37,345 nucleotides of DNA, taken from a virus. The notes beneath the pieces were generated by a model, which worked only from the letters and a program-made list of their open reading frames with translations, made no database searches and had not been told where the DNA came from. Positions 15,200 to 22,787 of the stretch are shown here, piece by piece. How positions within the stretch are numbered: the first letter of the stretch is position 1; each line of letters opens with the position of its first letter. The stretch spans positions 1 through 37,345 of IMG/VR virus record IMGVR_UViG_3300025701_000598. One strand, written 5' to 3'. A program made the position numbers and the translations under genes.

Positions 15200-15556
15200 T
15201 TATTTTATAAACTGTGCTAGTGCAGGAGCCTGCCAGCCTTCTGGTTTAAGTACCTTACCATCTTCACGTTTGCGTACTTTGCCTGTATTTGGATCAATCT
15301 TTGCAAAGTTTGTGTCCATTACTTCTTTCCAGGCTGCTTCACCGTCCCAGCCTGCTGCACGGATAGCACCAATTGTAACAACTAGGATATCTACAAGTGC
15401 ATCTAACTGTTCTACTTGATCGCCTGCAATAATAGCGTCTTTTAGTTCGCCTGTTTCTTCTGTGATTAGATCAAGATACATAACATAGTTGTCAATGCTA
15501 GGAGTTTGATCACATGCTTCTTGAAAGTTGTTTACGTCCTTAAATGGATTAGTCAA
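15200..15556 (-). CDS. mazG: MazG-like nucleotide pyrophosphohydrolase
   Basis: 118 residues. Metal-binding motif: EETGELKDA (33-41) followed by EQLDALVDILV (49-59), the EExxE...ExxD pattern of all-alpha NTP pyrophosphatases. MazG enzymes hydrolyse (d)NTPs or alarmones; in marine phages the true substrate is debated. The start codon is probably TTG at 15556 with AGAGG five to six bases upstream. The gene precedes the strong promoter of the next operon and is the end of the transcript from 16285 or above. Confidence 0.88.
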   Translation of the reverse strand: MTNPFKDVNNFQEACDQTPSIDNYVMYLDLITEETGELKDAIIAGDQVEQLDALVDILVVTIGAIRAAGWDGEAAWKEVMDTNFAKIDPNTGKVRKREDGKVLKPEGWQAPALAQFIK

Positions 15557-15566
15557 TTTTTGCCTC

Positions 15567-15977
15567 TTAATAATTAGGATTTACAAATGCACTTGGGTCT
15601 ACGGTAGCATGTTCACCGTCGGTGTATTCAGCACCGATATAAATATCGTTTGGTTTTTCTTTTGCGTAACCTAATACACTTTCTGATTCTACCATACGAA
15701 TTACTTTTTTACCGTCAGGAGTTCCTACATCAAAACTACGAGTCCAGCGACCGTGCTCAACAAGAATCCAGTCTCCAACCTCATATACATCAGTGTTTCG
15801 AGGTCCCTTGCTATAAACTTTAGCCCAACGAGGATAGATACCTCGTGTTGTACCGTCGTCATCCTTAATAATAAGACCGCTTGCAGTCTTTTGTTCACCA
15901 AAATACATGTCTGTTACAAGCACACGGTTGCCTACTGCTACTGGTGTACCCTTAATTTTAGATATTTGAATTGCCAT
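15567..15977 (-). CDS. GroES/gp31-like co-chaperonin
   Basis: 136 residues, longer than host GroES (about 97) and near T4 gp31 (111). The Cpn10 pattern is present: VAVGNRVLVTDMYFGEQKTA (about 13-32) as first strand plus mobile-loop region, SGLIIKDDDG (33-42), then WAKVYSKGP and VGDWILVEHGRWTRSF. It probably caps the host GroEL to fold phage proteins, as gp31 does for the T4 capsid protein. The mobile-loop hydrophobic tripeptide is not obvious. Its start overlaps the previous stop at TAATG. Confidence 0.78.
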   Translation of the reverse strand: MAIQISKIKGTPVAVGNRVLVTDMYFGEQKTASGLIIKDDDGTTRGIYPRWAKVYSKGPRNTDVYEVGDWILVEHGRWTRSFDVGTPDGKKVIRMVESESVLGYAKEKPNDIYIGAEYTDGEHATVDPSAFVNPNY

Positions 15978-16285
15978 TACTTTCCCTTTGGTACAAAGTT
16001 GCCGTCATCATCTTCTTCCCACTCCGCTGCTTCTACTGCGGTAGGTTGATTTTTTGCTACAGGTTGTTCTTCTCTTACTCCCGGATTAGATTGGTAATAA
16101 TCTTTAAGCAATTCTTCTTTTTTGCGGATAATTTTTCCACCTTCACCGAGTTGATCACCTCGTGCATTTACTCGTGCATTGCCTACTGCTGGAGTTAGTT
16201 CGTTTCGTTGACGAAGTAGATCCATGTCAACAATCTTTCCGTTAGCACTTCTATGGACTTTACGTCCTGGTTGTTTCATAGCCAT
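15977..16285 (-). CDS. Small hydrophilic protein, function unknown
   Basis: 102 residues, very polar, with an N-terminal basic stretch (MKQPGRKVHRSANGK) and an acidic C-terminal patch (EAAEWEEDDDG). It is probably largely disordered. AAAGGAG lies before the ATG, and the end overlaps the co-chaperonin start, so the two are co-translated. No family was recognised; from memory similar short proteins occur beside the co-chaperonin in marine T4-like phages. Confidence 0.7.
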   Translation of the reverse strand: MAMKQPGRKVHRSANGKIVDMDLLRQRNELTPAVGNARVNARGDQLGEGGKIIRKKEELLKDYYQSNPGVREEQPVAKNQPTAVEAAEWEEDDDGNFVPKGK

Positions 16286-16312
16286 TATTAATCTCCTTTA
16301 TTATATTAGTAC

Positions 16313-16843
16313 TTATCTCAGGAACTCGGTCCAGTCTAGGTCATACTGGATTGAATCTATTCTGTGTACACCTATTAAGTATAGCACATAACTTGCTACA
16401 CTACTACCTCTACCTACACCCCATACAATGTTATTTTCACGCATAAAGTCTACAAGATAGATCATGTAGCGTAACAAGTCTTCCATGTCACGCTCCTCAA
16501 ATGCGTCTAGTTCTTCCCATATACGATGTTGTGTGTGTTGCGGACAAGGTGTTTCTGCTTTGTTCATTACATAATCGTAAACATTTAATTTTTTATATTC
16601 TTCAGGCATAAACCATTCACTTTGACAAACACCGTCAAAGGTCTTTTGGTCTACATCTAGTGGAATATATTGTTTAAGTTCAGGAAGATATTGTTCACGC
16701 ATTGCTTCATTAAACTTGTCTATATCATCTGAAGGATCGCATAGTACAACGTGACACTTGTCGACGTGACCACTGTAGATCATATCAACTAGGTCTTTGT
16801 TTGTAAATTGCGGGATACCAAGTTCGTCTGTTTTTATAAGCAT
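16313..16843 (-). CDS. Orphan DNA polymerase III alpha (DnaE)-like fragment
   Basis: 176 residues. The C-terminal 60 residues match the DnaE palm region: YLVDFMRENNIVWGVGRGSS (about 129-148; DnaE has GPGRGS), then LYLIGVHRIDSIQYDLDWTEFLR, equivalent to LGITDIDPLKYNLLFERFL. The protein ends exactly there, before the catalytic aspartates of the DnaE PDIDIDF motif, and the N-terminal PHP nuclease domain is absent. It therefore cannot polymerise alone. The upstream part holds DnaE-like elements (NEAMREQYLPEL; FMPEEYKKL). It may be a decoy or accessory protein, or a degraded capture that remains open. No Shine-Dalgarno; the start region carries a hairpin and promoter signals. Confidence 0.75.
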   Translation of the reverse strand: MLIKTDELGIPQFTNKDLVDMIYSGHVDKCHVVLCDPSDDIDKFNEAMREQYLPELKQYIPLDVDQKTFDGVCQSEWFMPEEYKKLNVYDYVMNKAETPCPQHTQHRIWEELDAFEERDMEDLLRYMIYLVDFMRENNIVWGVGRGSSVASYVLYLIGVHRIDSIQYDLDWTEFLR

Positions 16844-16847
16844 GTAT

Positions 16848-16878
16848 ACAGTTTAACTTATATTTATTAAACTGTCAA
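16848..16878 (-). promoter_or_regulatory. Hairpin with overlapping late box and sigma70-like promoter
   Basis: ACAGTTTAA (16875-16867) and TTAAACTGT (16856-16848) form a 9-bp perfect inverted repeat whose 10-base loop holds most of the late box AATAAATAT (TAAATA at 16861-16866). A sigma70-like pair also fits: TTGACA (16878-16873), 17 bases, TAAACT (16855-16850). The late reading gives a leader of about 12 bases; the sigma70 reading starts at about the ATG (16843). Only one may be used. Confidence 0.55.
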
Positions 16879-17089
16879 GTCCTTTTTCGCCATTTTGTTC
16901 TTGCTGTTTTTGATATTGTTTTGCCCGTCTTGAGCTATTTTCTTGTTGATACATGTCTAATATTGCAGCAATTTGTTCTTGTACTTGAGGATTATGTGTC
17001 ATGAAGTATTTACGCTGAAGCTCAATAGATTTATTTTCTACTTCAGCGTCACTTAGCTTTGCAAAACTGTCAACTAATGGATTAAACAT
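16853..17089 (-). CDS. Small helical protein, function unknown
   Basis: 78 residues, predicted almost entirely helical and rich in Gln, Glu and Lys (MYQQENSSRRAKQYQKQQEQN). It has no motif or membrane segment. ATG overlaps the upstream stop at TAATG (17089), and there is no clear Shine-Dalgarno, so translation is probably coupled to the fibre-like gene before it. From memory this short type recurs in marine T4-like phages near tail genes. Confidence 0.7.
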   Translation of the reverse strand: MFNPLVDSFAKLSDAEVENKSIELQRKYFMTHNPQVQEQIAAILDMYQQENSSRRAKQYQKQQEQNGEKGLDSLINIS

Positions 17090-17646
17090 TAATCAAACGT
17101 TCCGTAATCGTGTACAAATACTGTAACTCCGCCGTTAATAGTCCAAAAATCAATGATAGTTGGATTAGAAGTAGACGATACAGCAGTTGTTCCGCCAAAG
17201 CTACCTGATCCTTTAAATGTGCCACCGCCCTGACTTGCCCATGTAATAGTTCTTGCACTACCGTCACCTGTAATTTGTAAACGCAATCTTCCCATCACAC
17301 CACTAGCAGGCCAATCAGCAAGAGTTAACGTAACATTGTTACCTGCTTCTACTGTTTGATAATGTCCAGATGCCCAACTAACATTTTGGCTTGAAACAAC
17401 ATTACCTAAGGAATAAACTGTTTCGGTGTTCTTTTTAAGTTCGGCTTCACTAAGTACACTACCATTAAAGTCGTTATCTGCATTTAACTTTGCTGTATTA
17501 CTTTGCAGGCTTGTAATTTCACTTTTTGCTTGATCTAATGCAACTTTAGTTACATTAAAATTTGTACGAAATCCTTGACTATCATTATCTTGCCCTGCTA
17601 TTGGGAAAGCTGCATCAAATCCTGTTGTACTAATTAAACTTGCCAT
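17089..17646 (-). CDS. Small tail-fibre-like structural protein
   Basis: 185 residues. The N-terminus FPIAGQDNDSQGFRTNF (about 14-30) plus a helical segment with Leu/Ile heptads (to about 55) is a variant of the attachment module in the larger fibre genes. The rest is beta-rich, Gly/Thr/Ser-dominated, with WASGHYQTVEAGNNVTLTLADW (about 91-112) and a Gly-rich run (GGGTFKGSGSFGG). It is likely a short fibre or fibre accessory. A late box lies upstream and AGGAGA about 9 bases before the ATG. Confidence 0.75.
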   Translation of the reverse strand: MASLISTTGFDAAFPIAGQDNDSQGFRTNFNVTKVALDQAKSEITSLQSNTAKLNADNDFNGSVLSEAELKKNTETVYSLGNVVSSQNVSWASGHYQTVEAGNNVTLTLADWPASGVMGRLRLQITGDGSARTITWASQGGGTFKGSGSFGGTTAVSSTSNPTIIDFWTINGGVTVFVHDYGTFD

Positions 17647-17665
17647 ATTTTATATCTCCTGTATC

Positions 17666-17673
17666 GTATTTAT
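17666..17673 (-). promoter_or_regulatory. Late promoter box (ATAAATAC) before 17646 gene
   Basis: GATAAATACG in the 32-base gap after the 927-residue gene, about 20 bases before the ATG, with AGGAGA between. Confidence 0.65.
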
Positions 17674-17678
17674 CTTTG

Positions 17679-20462
17679 TTAAGTGTTGAATCTATAATTT
17701 GCGAATAGTACGTATTGTTCTTGTGAAGTGCCTTGTGAATTATCTATAACGTATCTATCAATATCTAATTCATATTGTTTAAAATTAATATTATAAAAAT
17801 TAATAGTATTTGCAATTATTTTTGATGTGCCAGGTTTACAATAACACAACGGAATAGCATTAACAAATCCTAACTCAGTAATTGAATCTTCTTGTGAAGA
17901 CCTCATCCATAACGGTAGGAAATTCTTTTCAGTTTCGCCAATGCCTTTAATAGCATCTCGCATATGTGTCATATTAGAGATATAGCGAGTAGTATCATTG
18001 CTATCACTAACAAGTATTGCATCACTGTCTGTTGTTATTACATTAGTAGGGTGCGGTCTATATTTATTACTTTCAATTACTCCACCTGTATAAGGTATTG
18101 TTAACGGCAATCCGTCTCTATTCAAAACTTCTAATGTATTTGTTATTGTTATGTTATATGTTTGAGTCCGACCGACAATACTTAATTTATCATCAACTAA
18201 CTTTAAAAATAAGTCACCGTTTTGTCGACTACTTATTACTAGTTGAGAAAAATCACTTGCATATGTATCATTAATATCATGGTATTTTGCACTATTTATT
18301 AAAATCTTTTTATTATTTTTAATCTTAATTTGACTAACAGTTTTTTGATTTTTCTTATTAGATTGTTGCGGATCAATTACTTCTAAATACACAATTTCGT
18401 ATAACACATTTTGGGTGCCAGGTGCCTTAGCTACTGCAGTTTTTACATTACCTATTTTAAGATTTCGTCTTTTATGGTTTTTTGCAGCAGCCGCAACAAA
18501 TCGATCTATAGTTTTTGCTTCTATACCTGCATATGCAAGTATTTTAATTTTAGTTTGAATGCCAAAATTTGCATCGCTTGGTCTATAAAGATATTCAGGT
18601 AGAAAAATTTCTGCATTGTTTACAAAATTAAGGAACTCTGATCTCTGTAATGTTGGTAATAACGGCTGTAAGAAAACATTACTGTATTGTTTATTATCTG
18701 GATCGGTGAGTTTAATACTAAACTCTCGTTCAATTTCACTAAATTTAAATTGATCTTGTGCATTAATTATAAATTTAAAATTCCGATCAAAAGTAGTAGT
18801 ATTTCCATCTATTTGAACTTGTTGACTATCAAACACTGTTAAGCCAAGTTGATCTTCTGTGCCAAAACTATTTACTTTGCCGATCAATTCACCGTCTAAT
18901 GATAATGTTATCCCTGGAGGCAATGTGCCAGATTTTACTGTATAAAGTAAATTAGCATTAGGTACAGTTGTAGTTGCCTTAACATTAAGTGTACTAATAT
19001 AGTTAGCACTAAATGATCCAAGATCACTAGGAGTAATCCATTTTATAGTTGATTCAACTTCACCTAATAATTTTACTACAAAAGTTTTTACACTAACAGC
19101 ATCTTCAGTATCAGTAAGTTTGATAGTCCCAAAATTAATACTCACACCTTTAGCAAATGATGTAGCTGTAGCTCTGTTTAATGTTAACGTATCAAAATTA
19201 GTATTACTTGTATCAATGTTAGTAACAATGTATGTATGTCCTGTAACTGTAAATTCTTTATTAATTACATTAAGTGCGTAGTTATCAAATTTACTAGTTT
19301 TAATTTGTGCTGCTCCAATGTCGGCACCTTCATACATATATTCAATAAGTTGTATACTATCAACATCAAAGCCAATACGCTGGGCAGCAATAGTAAATTT
19401 ATATTCTTTTGTAACAGCTGGTTGATAAGGTATTTTTCCAGCAATCTCACCAGTAATAGCATCTAATGTTAACCCTGGAGGAAGTATACTAAGAGTGTTA
19501 TCGTCATTAAGTGATTTTTGATAATAACTAACTTGACCTGCAAGAGTGTTAGCATCAATAATATCTAGTAGTAATGTAACATAGTTATTAGCTCTTCTAT
19601 AACCAAAGTCCCTTGGTGTTAACCAAATAGGCACACGTATATGTGTATTGTCTGCACTAAAGACTCCAGTACCAATTTTCATAACAGTGGTGTCTGATCT
19701 AAAAAAGTCATCTCCTACAACATATAATTTAAAAGTACGGCTTGAAATGGTGTCTCCGTCACTTACACTAACTATAAATTCGTAGAATCGGTTAAGTTTT
19801 TTAGGTGACTGTGTTGGTGTGCTTGTATCAAAAATAGTTGTATCATAATAAAAACTATCAAACCCGTTTGCACTTGGAACACTCCAATCGTATGCACTAG
19901 TAGATCCAGTATCATATCCTGCATCGTCATAGAATCCTCTTCCTGTTGATTTTTCAATTGCAAGTATAGGATCAACAACTCCGACTAATCTACCATCTTG
20001 AGTTAGTTGTATTCCAGGAGGCAGTGTTCCTCCTTTTGCTGGAATAAAATATTCAAGTTTTTGTCCAGCAGCCGTATCAGTGTCTATTACTTCTAGTTGA
20101 AAATCAACTGGCGCACTGTCTAATATATAATAAGTTCCGTTGTTACCAGCTGCTAATAAATCTGCAGGTGTTTGCCATTGCGGTGCATCTGCGCCCTGGA
20201 TTGTTATTTTAACAGTATTATCACTTATTTGAGAATTATAAGTTGCCCTAAGTACAAATGTACTAACAGTTTCTCTTGCTACCTCTAACGGAGTACCTAC
20301 AATTGTATTATTAGTTAACCGTAAGCCTGCAGGCAAACTCCCACTTATTAATGTAACAGTTGCATTTACTTCTGAAAGTGGTAATTGTATCGGTGCAATT
20401 GTTACTTGCTCTTGCAGAGTAGTAAGATTATCACCGTTATTACTTGTCCAAAAATTTGCCAT
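17679..20462 (-). CDS. Large virion appendage protein with putative Ig-like (He_PIG) repeats
   Basis: 927 residues. Four copies of the He_PIG-type pattern LPxG(L/I)xL...G.(L/I).G are seen at about 40-60 (SGSLPAGLRLTNNTIVGTP), 143-163 (GGTLPPGIQLTQDGRLVGVV), 327-347 and 509-530. Each belongs to a cadherin/Ig-like beta domain of about 90-180 residues. The C-terminal third (from about 590) differs: mixed alpha/beta with FVAAAAKNHKRRN and a Lys-rich stretch. Such repeats are common in marine phage tail or baseplate proteins and may bind cell-surface glycans or act as spacers. A late box and GGGAATAG precede the ATG. Confidence 0.8.
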   Translation of the reverse strand: MANFWTSNNGDNLTTLQEQVTIAPIQLPLSEVNATVTLISGSLPAGLRLTNNTIVGTPLEVARETVSTFVLRATYNSQISDNTVKITIQGADAPQWQTPADLLAAGNNGTYYILDSAPVDFQLEVIDTDTAAGQKLEYFIPAKGGTLPPGIQLTQDGRLVGVVDPILAIEKSTGRGFYDDAGYDTGSTSAYDWSVPSANGFDSFYYDTTIFDTSTPTQSPKKLNRFYEFIVSVSDGDTISSRTFKLYVVGDDFFRSDTTVMKIGTGVFSADNTHIRVPIWLTPRDFGYRRANNYVTLLLDIIDANTLAGQVSYYQKSLNDDNTLSILPPGLTLDAITGEIAGKIPYQPAVTKEYKFTIAAQRIGFDVDSIQLIEYMYEGADIGAAQIKTSKFDNYALNVINKEFTVTGHTYIVTNIDTSNTNFDTLTLNRATATSFAKGVSINFGTIKLTDTEDAVSVKTFVVKLLGEVESTIKWITPSDLGSFSANYISTLNVKATTTVPNANLLYTVKSGTLPPGITLSLDGELIGKVNSFGTEDQLGLTVFDSQQVQIDGNTTTFDRNFKFIINAQDQFKFSEIEREFSIKLTDPDNKQYSNVFLQPLLPTLQRSEFLNFVNNAEIFLPEYLYRPSDANFGIQTKIKILAYAGIEAKTIDRFVAAAAKNHKRRNLKIGNVKTAVAKAPGTQNVLYEIVYLEVIDPQQSNKKNQKTVSQIKIKNNKKILINSAKYHDINDTYASDFSQLVISSRQNGDLFLKLVDDKLSIVGRTQTYNITITNTLEVLNRDGLPLTIPYTGGVIESNKYRPHPTNVITTDSDAILVSDSNDTTRYISNMTHMRDAIKGIGETEKNFLPLWMRSSQEDSITELGFVNAIPLCYCKPGTSKIIANTINFYNINFKQYELDIDRYVIDNSQGTSQEQYVLFANYRFNT

Positions 20463-20482
20463 ATATCTATTCCCTATATAGC

Positions 20483-20491
20483 ATATTTATC
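20483..20491 (-). promoter_or_regulatory. Late promoter box (GATAAATAT) before 20462 gene
   Basis: CGATAAATATG about 22 bases before the ATG. Confidence 0.6.
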
Positions 20492-20497
20492 GAAAAA

Positions 20498-21205
20498 TTA
20501 AATACTACCGTAATCTGATTTTAATGAAGCTGGGGCTATTGCTGATCCGTAATCAATAACGACTGCGTTGAATAACAATTGTAGACTTGATGTTAAATTA
20601 TTAGAGTCTGCCACTCTTCCGTAATCTGTCCCAGTAGTGATATCATTTAACTCTTCTACATTAATGCCATTAACAGTGCCGTTTAACGGACCATTTATTG
20701 CAACAGCATCTAGTGTCTGTGTACTTATTGTAGCAACATTATTAATATTAAATGAATTAGCATTTAGTGAAGCACTTAGCCACGGAGATGTATCTTGTGA
20801 TACTAGATTAACTGGATCGATTGCAACACTAATATTACTTCCTGTTGTTGAAGTAGTAATATTTTGGCCGCCTCTAATACCAAACTGTCTATTTGCTCCT
20901 GTAAGATTTAGTGTATCGCCGTCAGTACTAATATTAATAGCACCAGGACTAGAAACTGTAATACTTGTGCCGTCTGAAGTAAGTGCTATATTATCACCTG
21001 CAACTAAACTTCGAAAATTTAATGTGCTGCCTTCTTTAGTATAAAAAATACCTGTGCCGCCACCTAAGTTTATTGCATCATTTTGCGGAACAACTCGAGC
21101 TTCAAGGTCATCAAAATTATTATTAACCTTTACAAATGCTTGACGAAGATCATCACCTGACCCATCATTTGCTATGTTCCCTACATTTATTCTAGTTATT
21201 GCCAT
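20498..21205 (-). CDS. Tail-fibre-like protein with shared N-terminal module
   Basis: 235 residues. Residues 1-36 carry the module INVGNIANDGSGDDLRQAF / VKVNNNFDDLEA, shared with the 31940 and 1494 proteins. The remainder is beta-rich with short repeats ending in Asn, Gly and Thr (LNLTGANRQFGIRGGQNI; ITVSSPGAINISTDGD), typical of trimeric fibre shafts. The C-terminus ends DYGSI, and nearby DYG and DYGS motifs recur. AGGAG lies 9 bases before the ATG, and a late box lies at 21234-21241. It follows the protease gene by three bases. Confidence 0.78.
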   Translation of the reverse strand: MAITRINVGNIANDGSGDDLRQAFVKVNNNFDDLEARVVPQNDAINLGGGTGIFYTKEGSTLNFRSLVAGDNIALTSDGTSITVSSPGAINISTDGDTLNLTGANRQFGIRGGQNITTSTTGSNISVAIDPVNLVSQDTSPWLSASLNANSFNINNVATISTQTLDAVAINGPLNGTVNGINVEELNDITTGTDYGRVADSNNLTSSLQLLFNAVVIDYGSAIAPASLKSDYGSI

Positions 21206-21208
21206 TTC

Positions 21209-22777
21209 TTAACTCCTAATACTATATTTACCTGATAATCTAATTGAAAAAGGTATGTTTTTTGTATATCTTGATACCATTACTCTCCGTGGTCCGCCCA
21301 TGGCATCATTTGTATCGCCGTACCCTGTAAGCGATCCTGCTTCTAGTGTTTCGCTCGAATCTTTATGTATCATATCTTGTAACTGTGATTGTGTAAGCAT
21401 TGGGTTTGCTTGTAAATATAATGCGCCTAATCCACATACTTGCGGACTAGCCATACTAGTGCCACTAATATTGCATTGCCTAAAACTACCAGAACCATAG
21501 TATGCAGCATCACTAAATTTATTTGTATTACTTGTACAGCTAACAATATTATTGCCTGCTGCGTAAATATCTACTCCCGGCCCTGTTGTGCTAAATCCTA
21601 CTTTATTATCTGCAACACTAGATTGAGCTAGTAAACTACCGACCATAAATGCATTTACACTATAAGGCGAACTACCTCGGTGATAAAATACATCCCCGCC
21701 TCTAGTAAATTTATTATTATAATCATCCCCGCCACTAACATCTACTTTAAAACTATTATTACCTGCGGCAATACAAACACATACACCTTCGTCTATTAAT
21801 TCTTCCACGTCTGTATCCACTGACGCTATTCTTACAGGCGCTCTTAATCCTGATACAGTATTATATGGATAAATTCCATATGTATCACGCATATGAGTAT
21901 TAGGGGAAGAACTAAAACTAGCATCGTTGCCACTAGTATAAGAAACACCTCTATACTCTACAGCAGTTATTGAAGTTGCTGATGTTGAATAGCCCCAACT
22001 CATATTTACAATAGTTGGTCGCTTTTGTCCTGTTACAGGATCAATTGGCTTATTTCTATGCCATAATTTAATAACATCAAAACAATTACTAATACTAATA
22101 CCTGTTCCGCTATCGCCTGCACCTTCAAGACCGTTAACTTTTACGCTATATACTCTTGCGTTCTTTGCCCATCCAAACGATTTACCTGCTGCTGTTCCTG
22201 CACAATGAGTACCATGTCCATCTAAATCTCTGTAATGGTTAGCATTTTGTGTTCCGCTTATTCCACTAGCAGCGTACCAATCAATTTGCTGTACTCGACT
22301 TACGCCGTTGGCATCTATAAACTCTGGGTGGTCTACTTGTAATCCACTATCTTGTATTACAACATCTACTCCACTGCCATCTAGATTAAAATCATAGGAT
22401 CCTGCCAACGATGTTGTCCAAGATGTATCTTCAGTAGTTACACTATGACGTCTTTTGCCCCAGTCTATATATTCACCACTTTCAGAAGATCCTTTATAGA
22501 AAGTTCCGCTAAAGGTTGTGTTAAGGCCAATTTCTAAGTTATCATCTTGATCTGGCGGAATTGCAACATCTAATACTCTACTGTCGTTTTTTAAATCACT
22601 TGCTTCGGCGTCTGTAAGGGAGTAATGTGTATTACGTTGTGACCCTAGTCTTGCGTCTGCTATATCTACACTTCGACTAGGAATATCACCCGAGCCGGTG
22701 TTTGCTATCATCTCTTGATTAAATGCATCGTAGTCGACACCTTTGTTAAGGGTAACGATATACTCTCTTTCACTCAT
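21209..22777 (-). CDS. Subtilisin-family (S8) serine protease
   Basis: 522 residues. The catalytic triad is intact: Asp143 in VVIQDSGLQVDH, His188 in DGHGTHCAGT, Ser441 in ISGTSMASPQ, plus oxyanion Asn340 in IAAGNNS. Residues 1-80 resemble an inhibitor-I9-like propeptide region (REYIVTLNKG ... DAEASDLKNDSRVLDVAIPPD). There is no signal peptide or membrane span. It is embedded between tail-fibre genes and downstream of a late-promoted fibre gene, with AAGGAA before the ATG, so it is probably made late. It may be virion-associated and act on cell-surface proteins, or process fibres. Confidence 0.93.
   Translation of the reverse strand: MSEREYIVTLNKGVDYDAFNQEMIANTGSGDIPSRSVDIADARLGSQRNTHYSLTDAEASDLKNDSRVLDVAIPPDQDDNLEIGLNTTFSGTFYKGSSESGEYIDWGKRRHSVTTEDTSWTTSLAGSYDFNLDGSGVDVVIQDSGLQVDHPEFIDANGVSRVQQIDWYAASGISGTQNANHYRDLDGHGTHCAGTAAGKSFGWAKNARVYSVKVNGLEGAGDSGTGISISNCFDVIKLWHRNKPIDPVTGQKRPTIVNMSWGYSTSATSITAVEYRGVSYTSGNDASFSSSPNTHMRDTYGIYPYNTVSGLRAPVRIASVDTDVEELIDEGVCVCIAAGNNSFKVDVSGGDDYNNKFTRGGDVFYHRGSSPYSVNAFMVGSLLAQSSVADNKVGFSTTGPGVDIYAAGNNIVSCTSNTNKFSDAAYYGSGSFRQCNISGTSMASPQVCGLGALYLQANPMLTQSQLQDMIHKDSSETLEAGSLTGYGDTNDAMGGPRRVMVSRYTKNIPFSIRLSGKYSIRS
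21234..21241 (-). promoter_or_regulatory. Late promoter box (GTAAATAT) before 21205 gene
   Basis: GGTAAATATAG, about 29 bases before the ATG, inside the 3' end of the protease gene. Confidence 0.5.
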
Positions 22778-22787
22778 AAGTGTTCCT

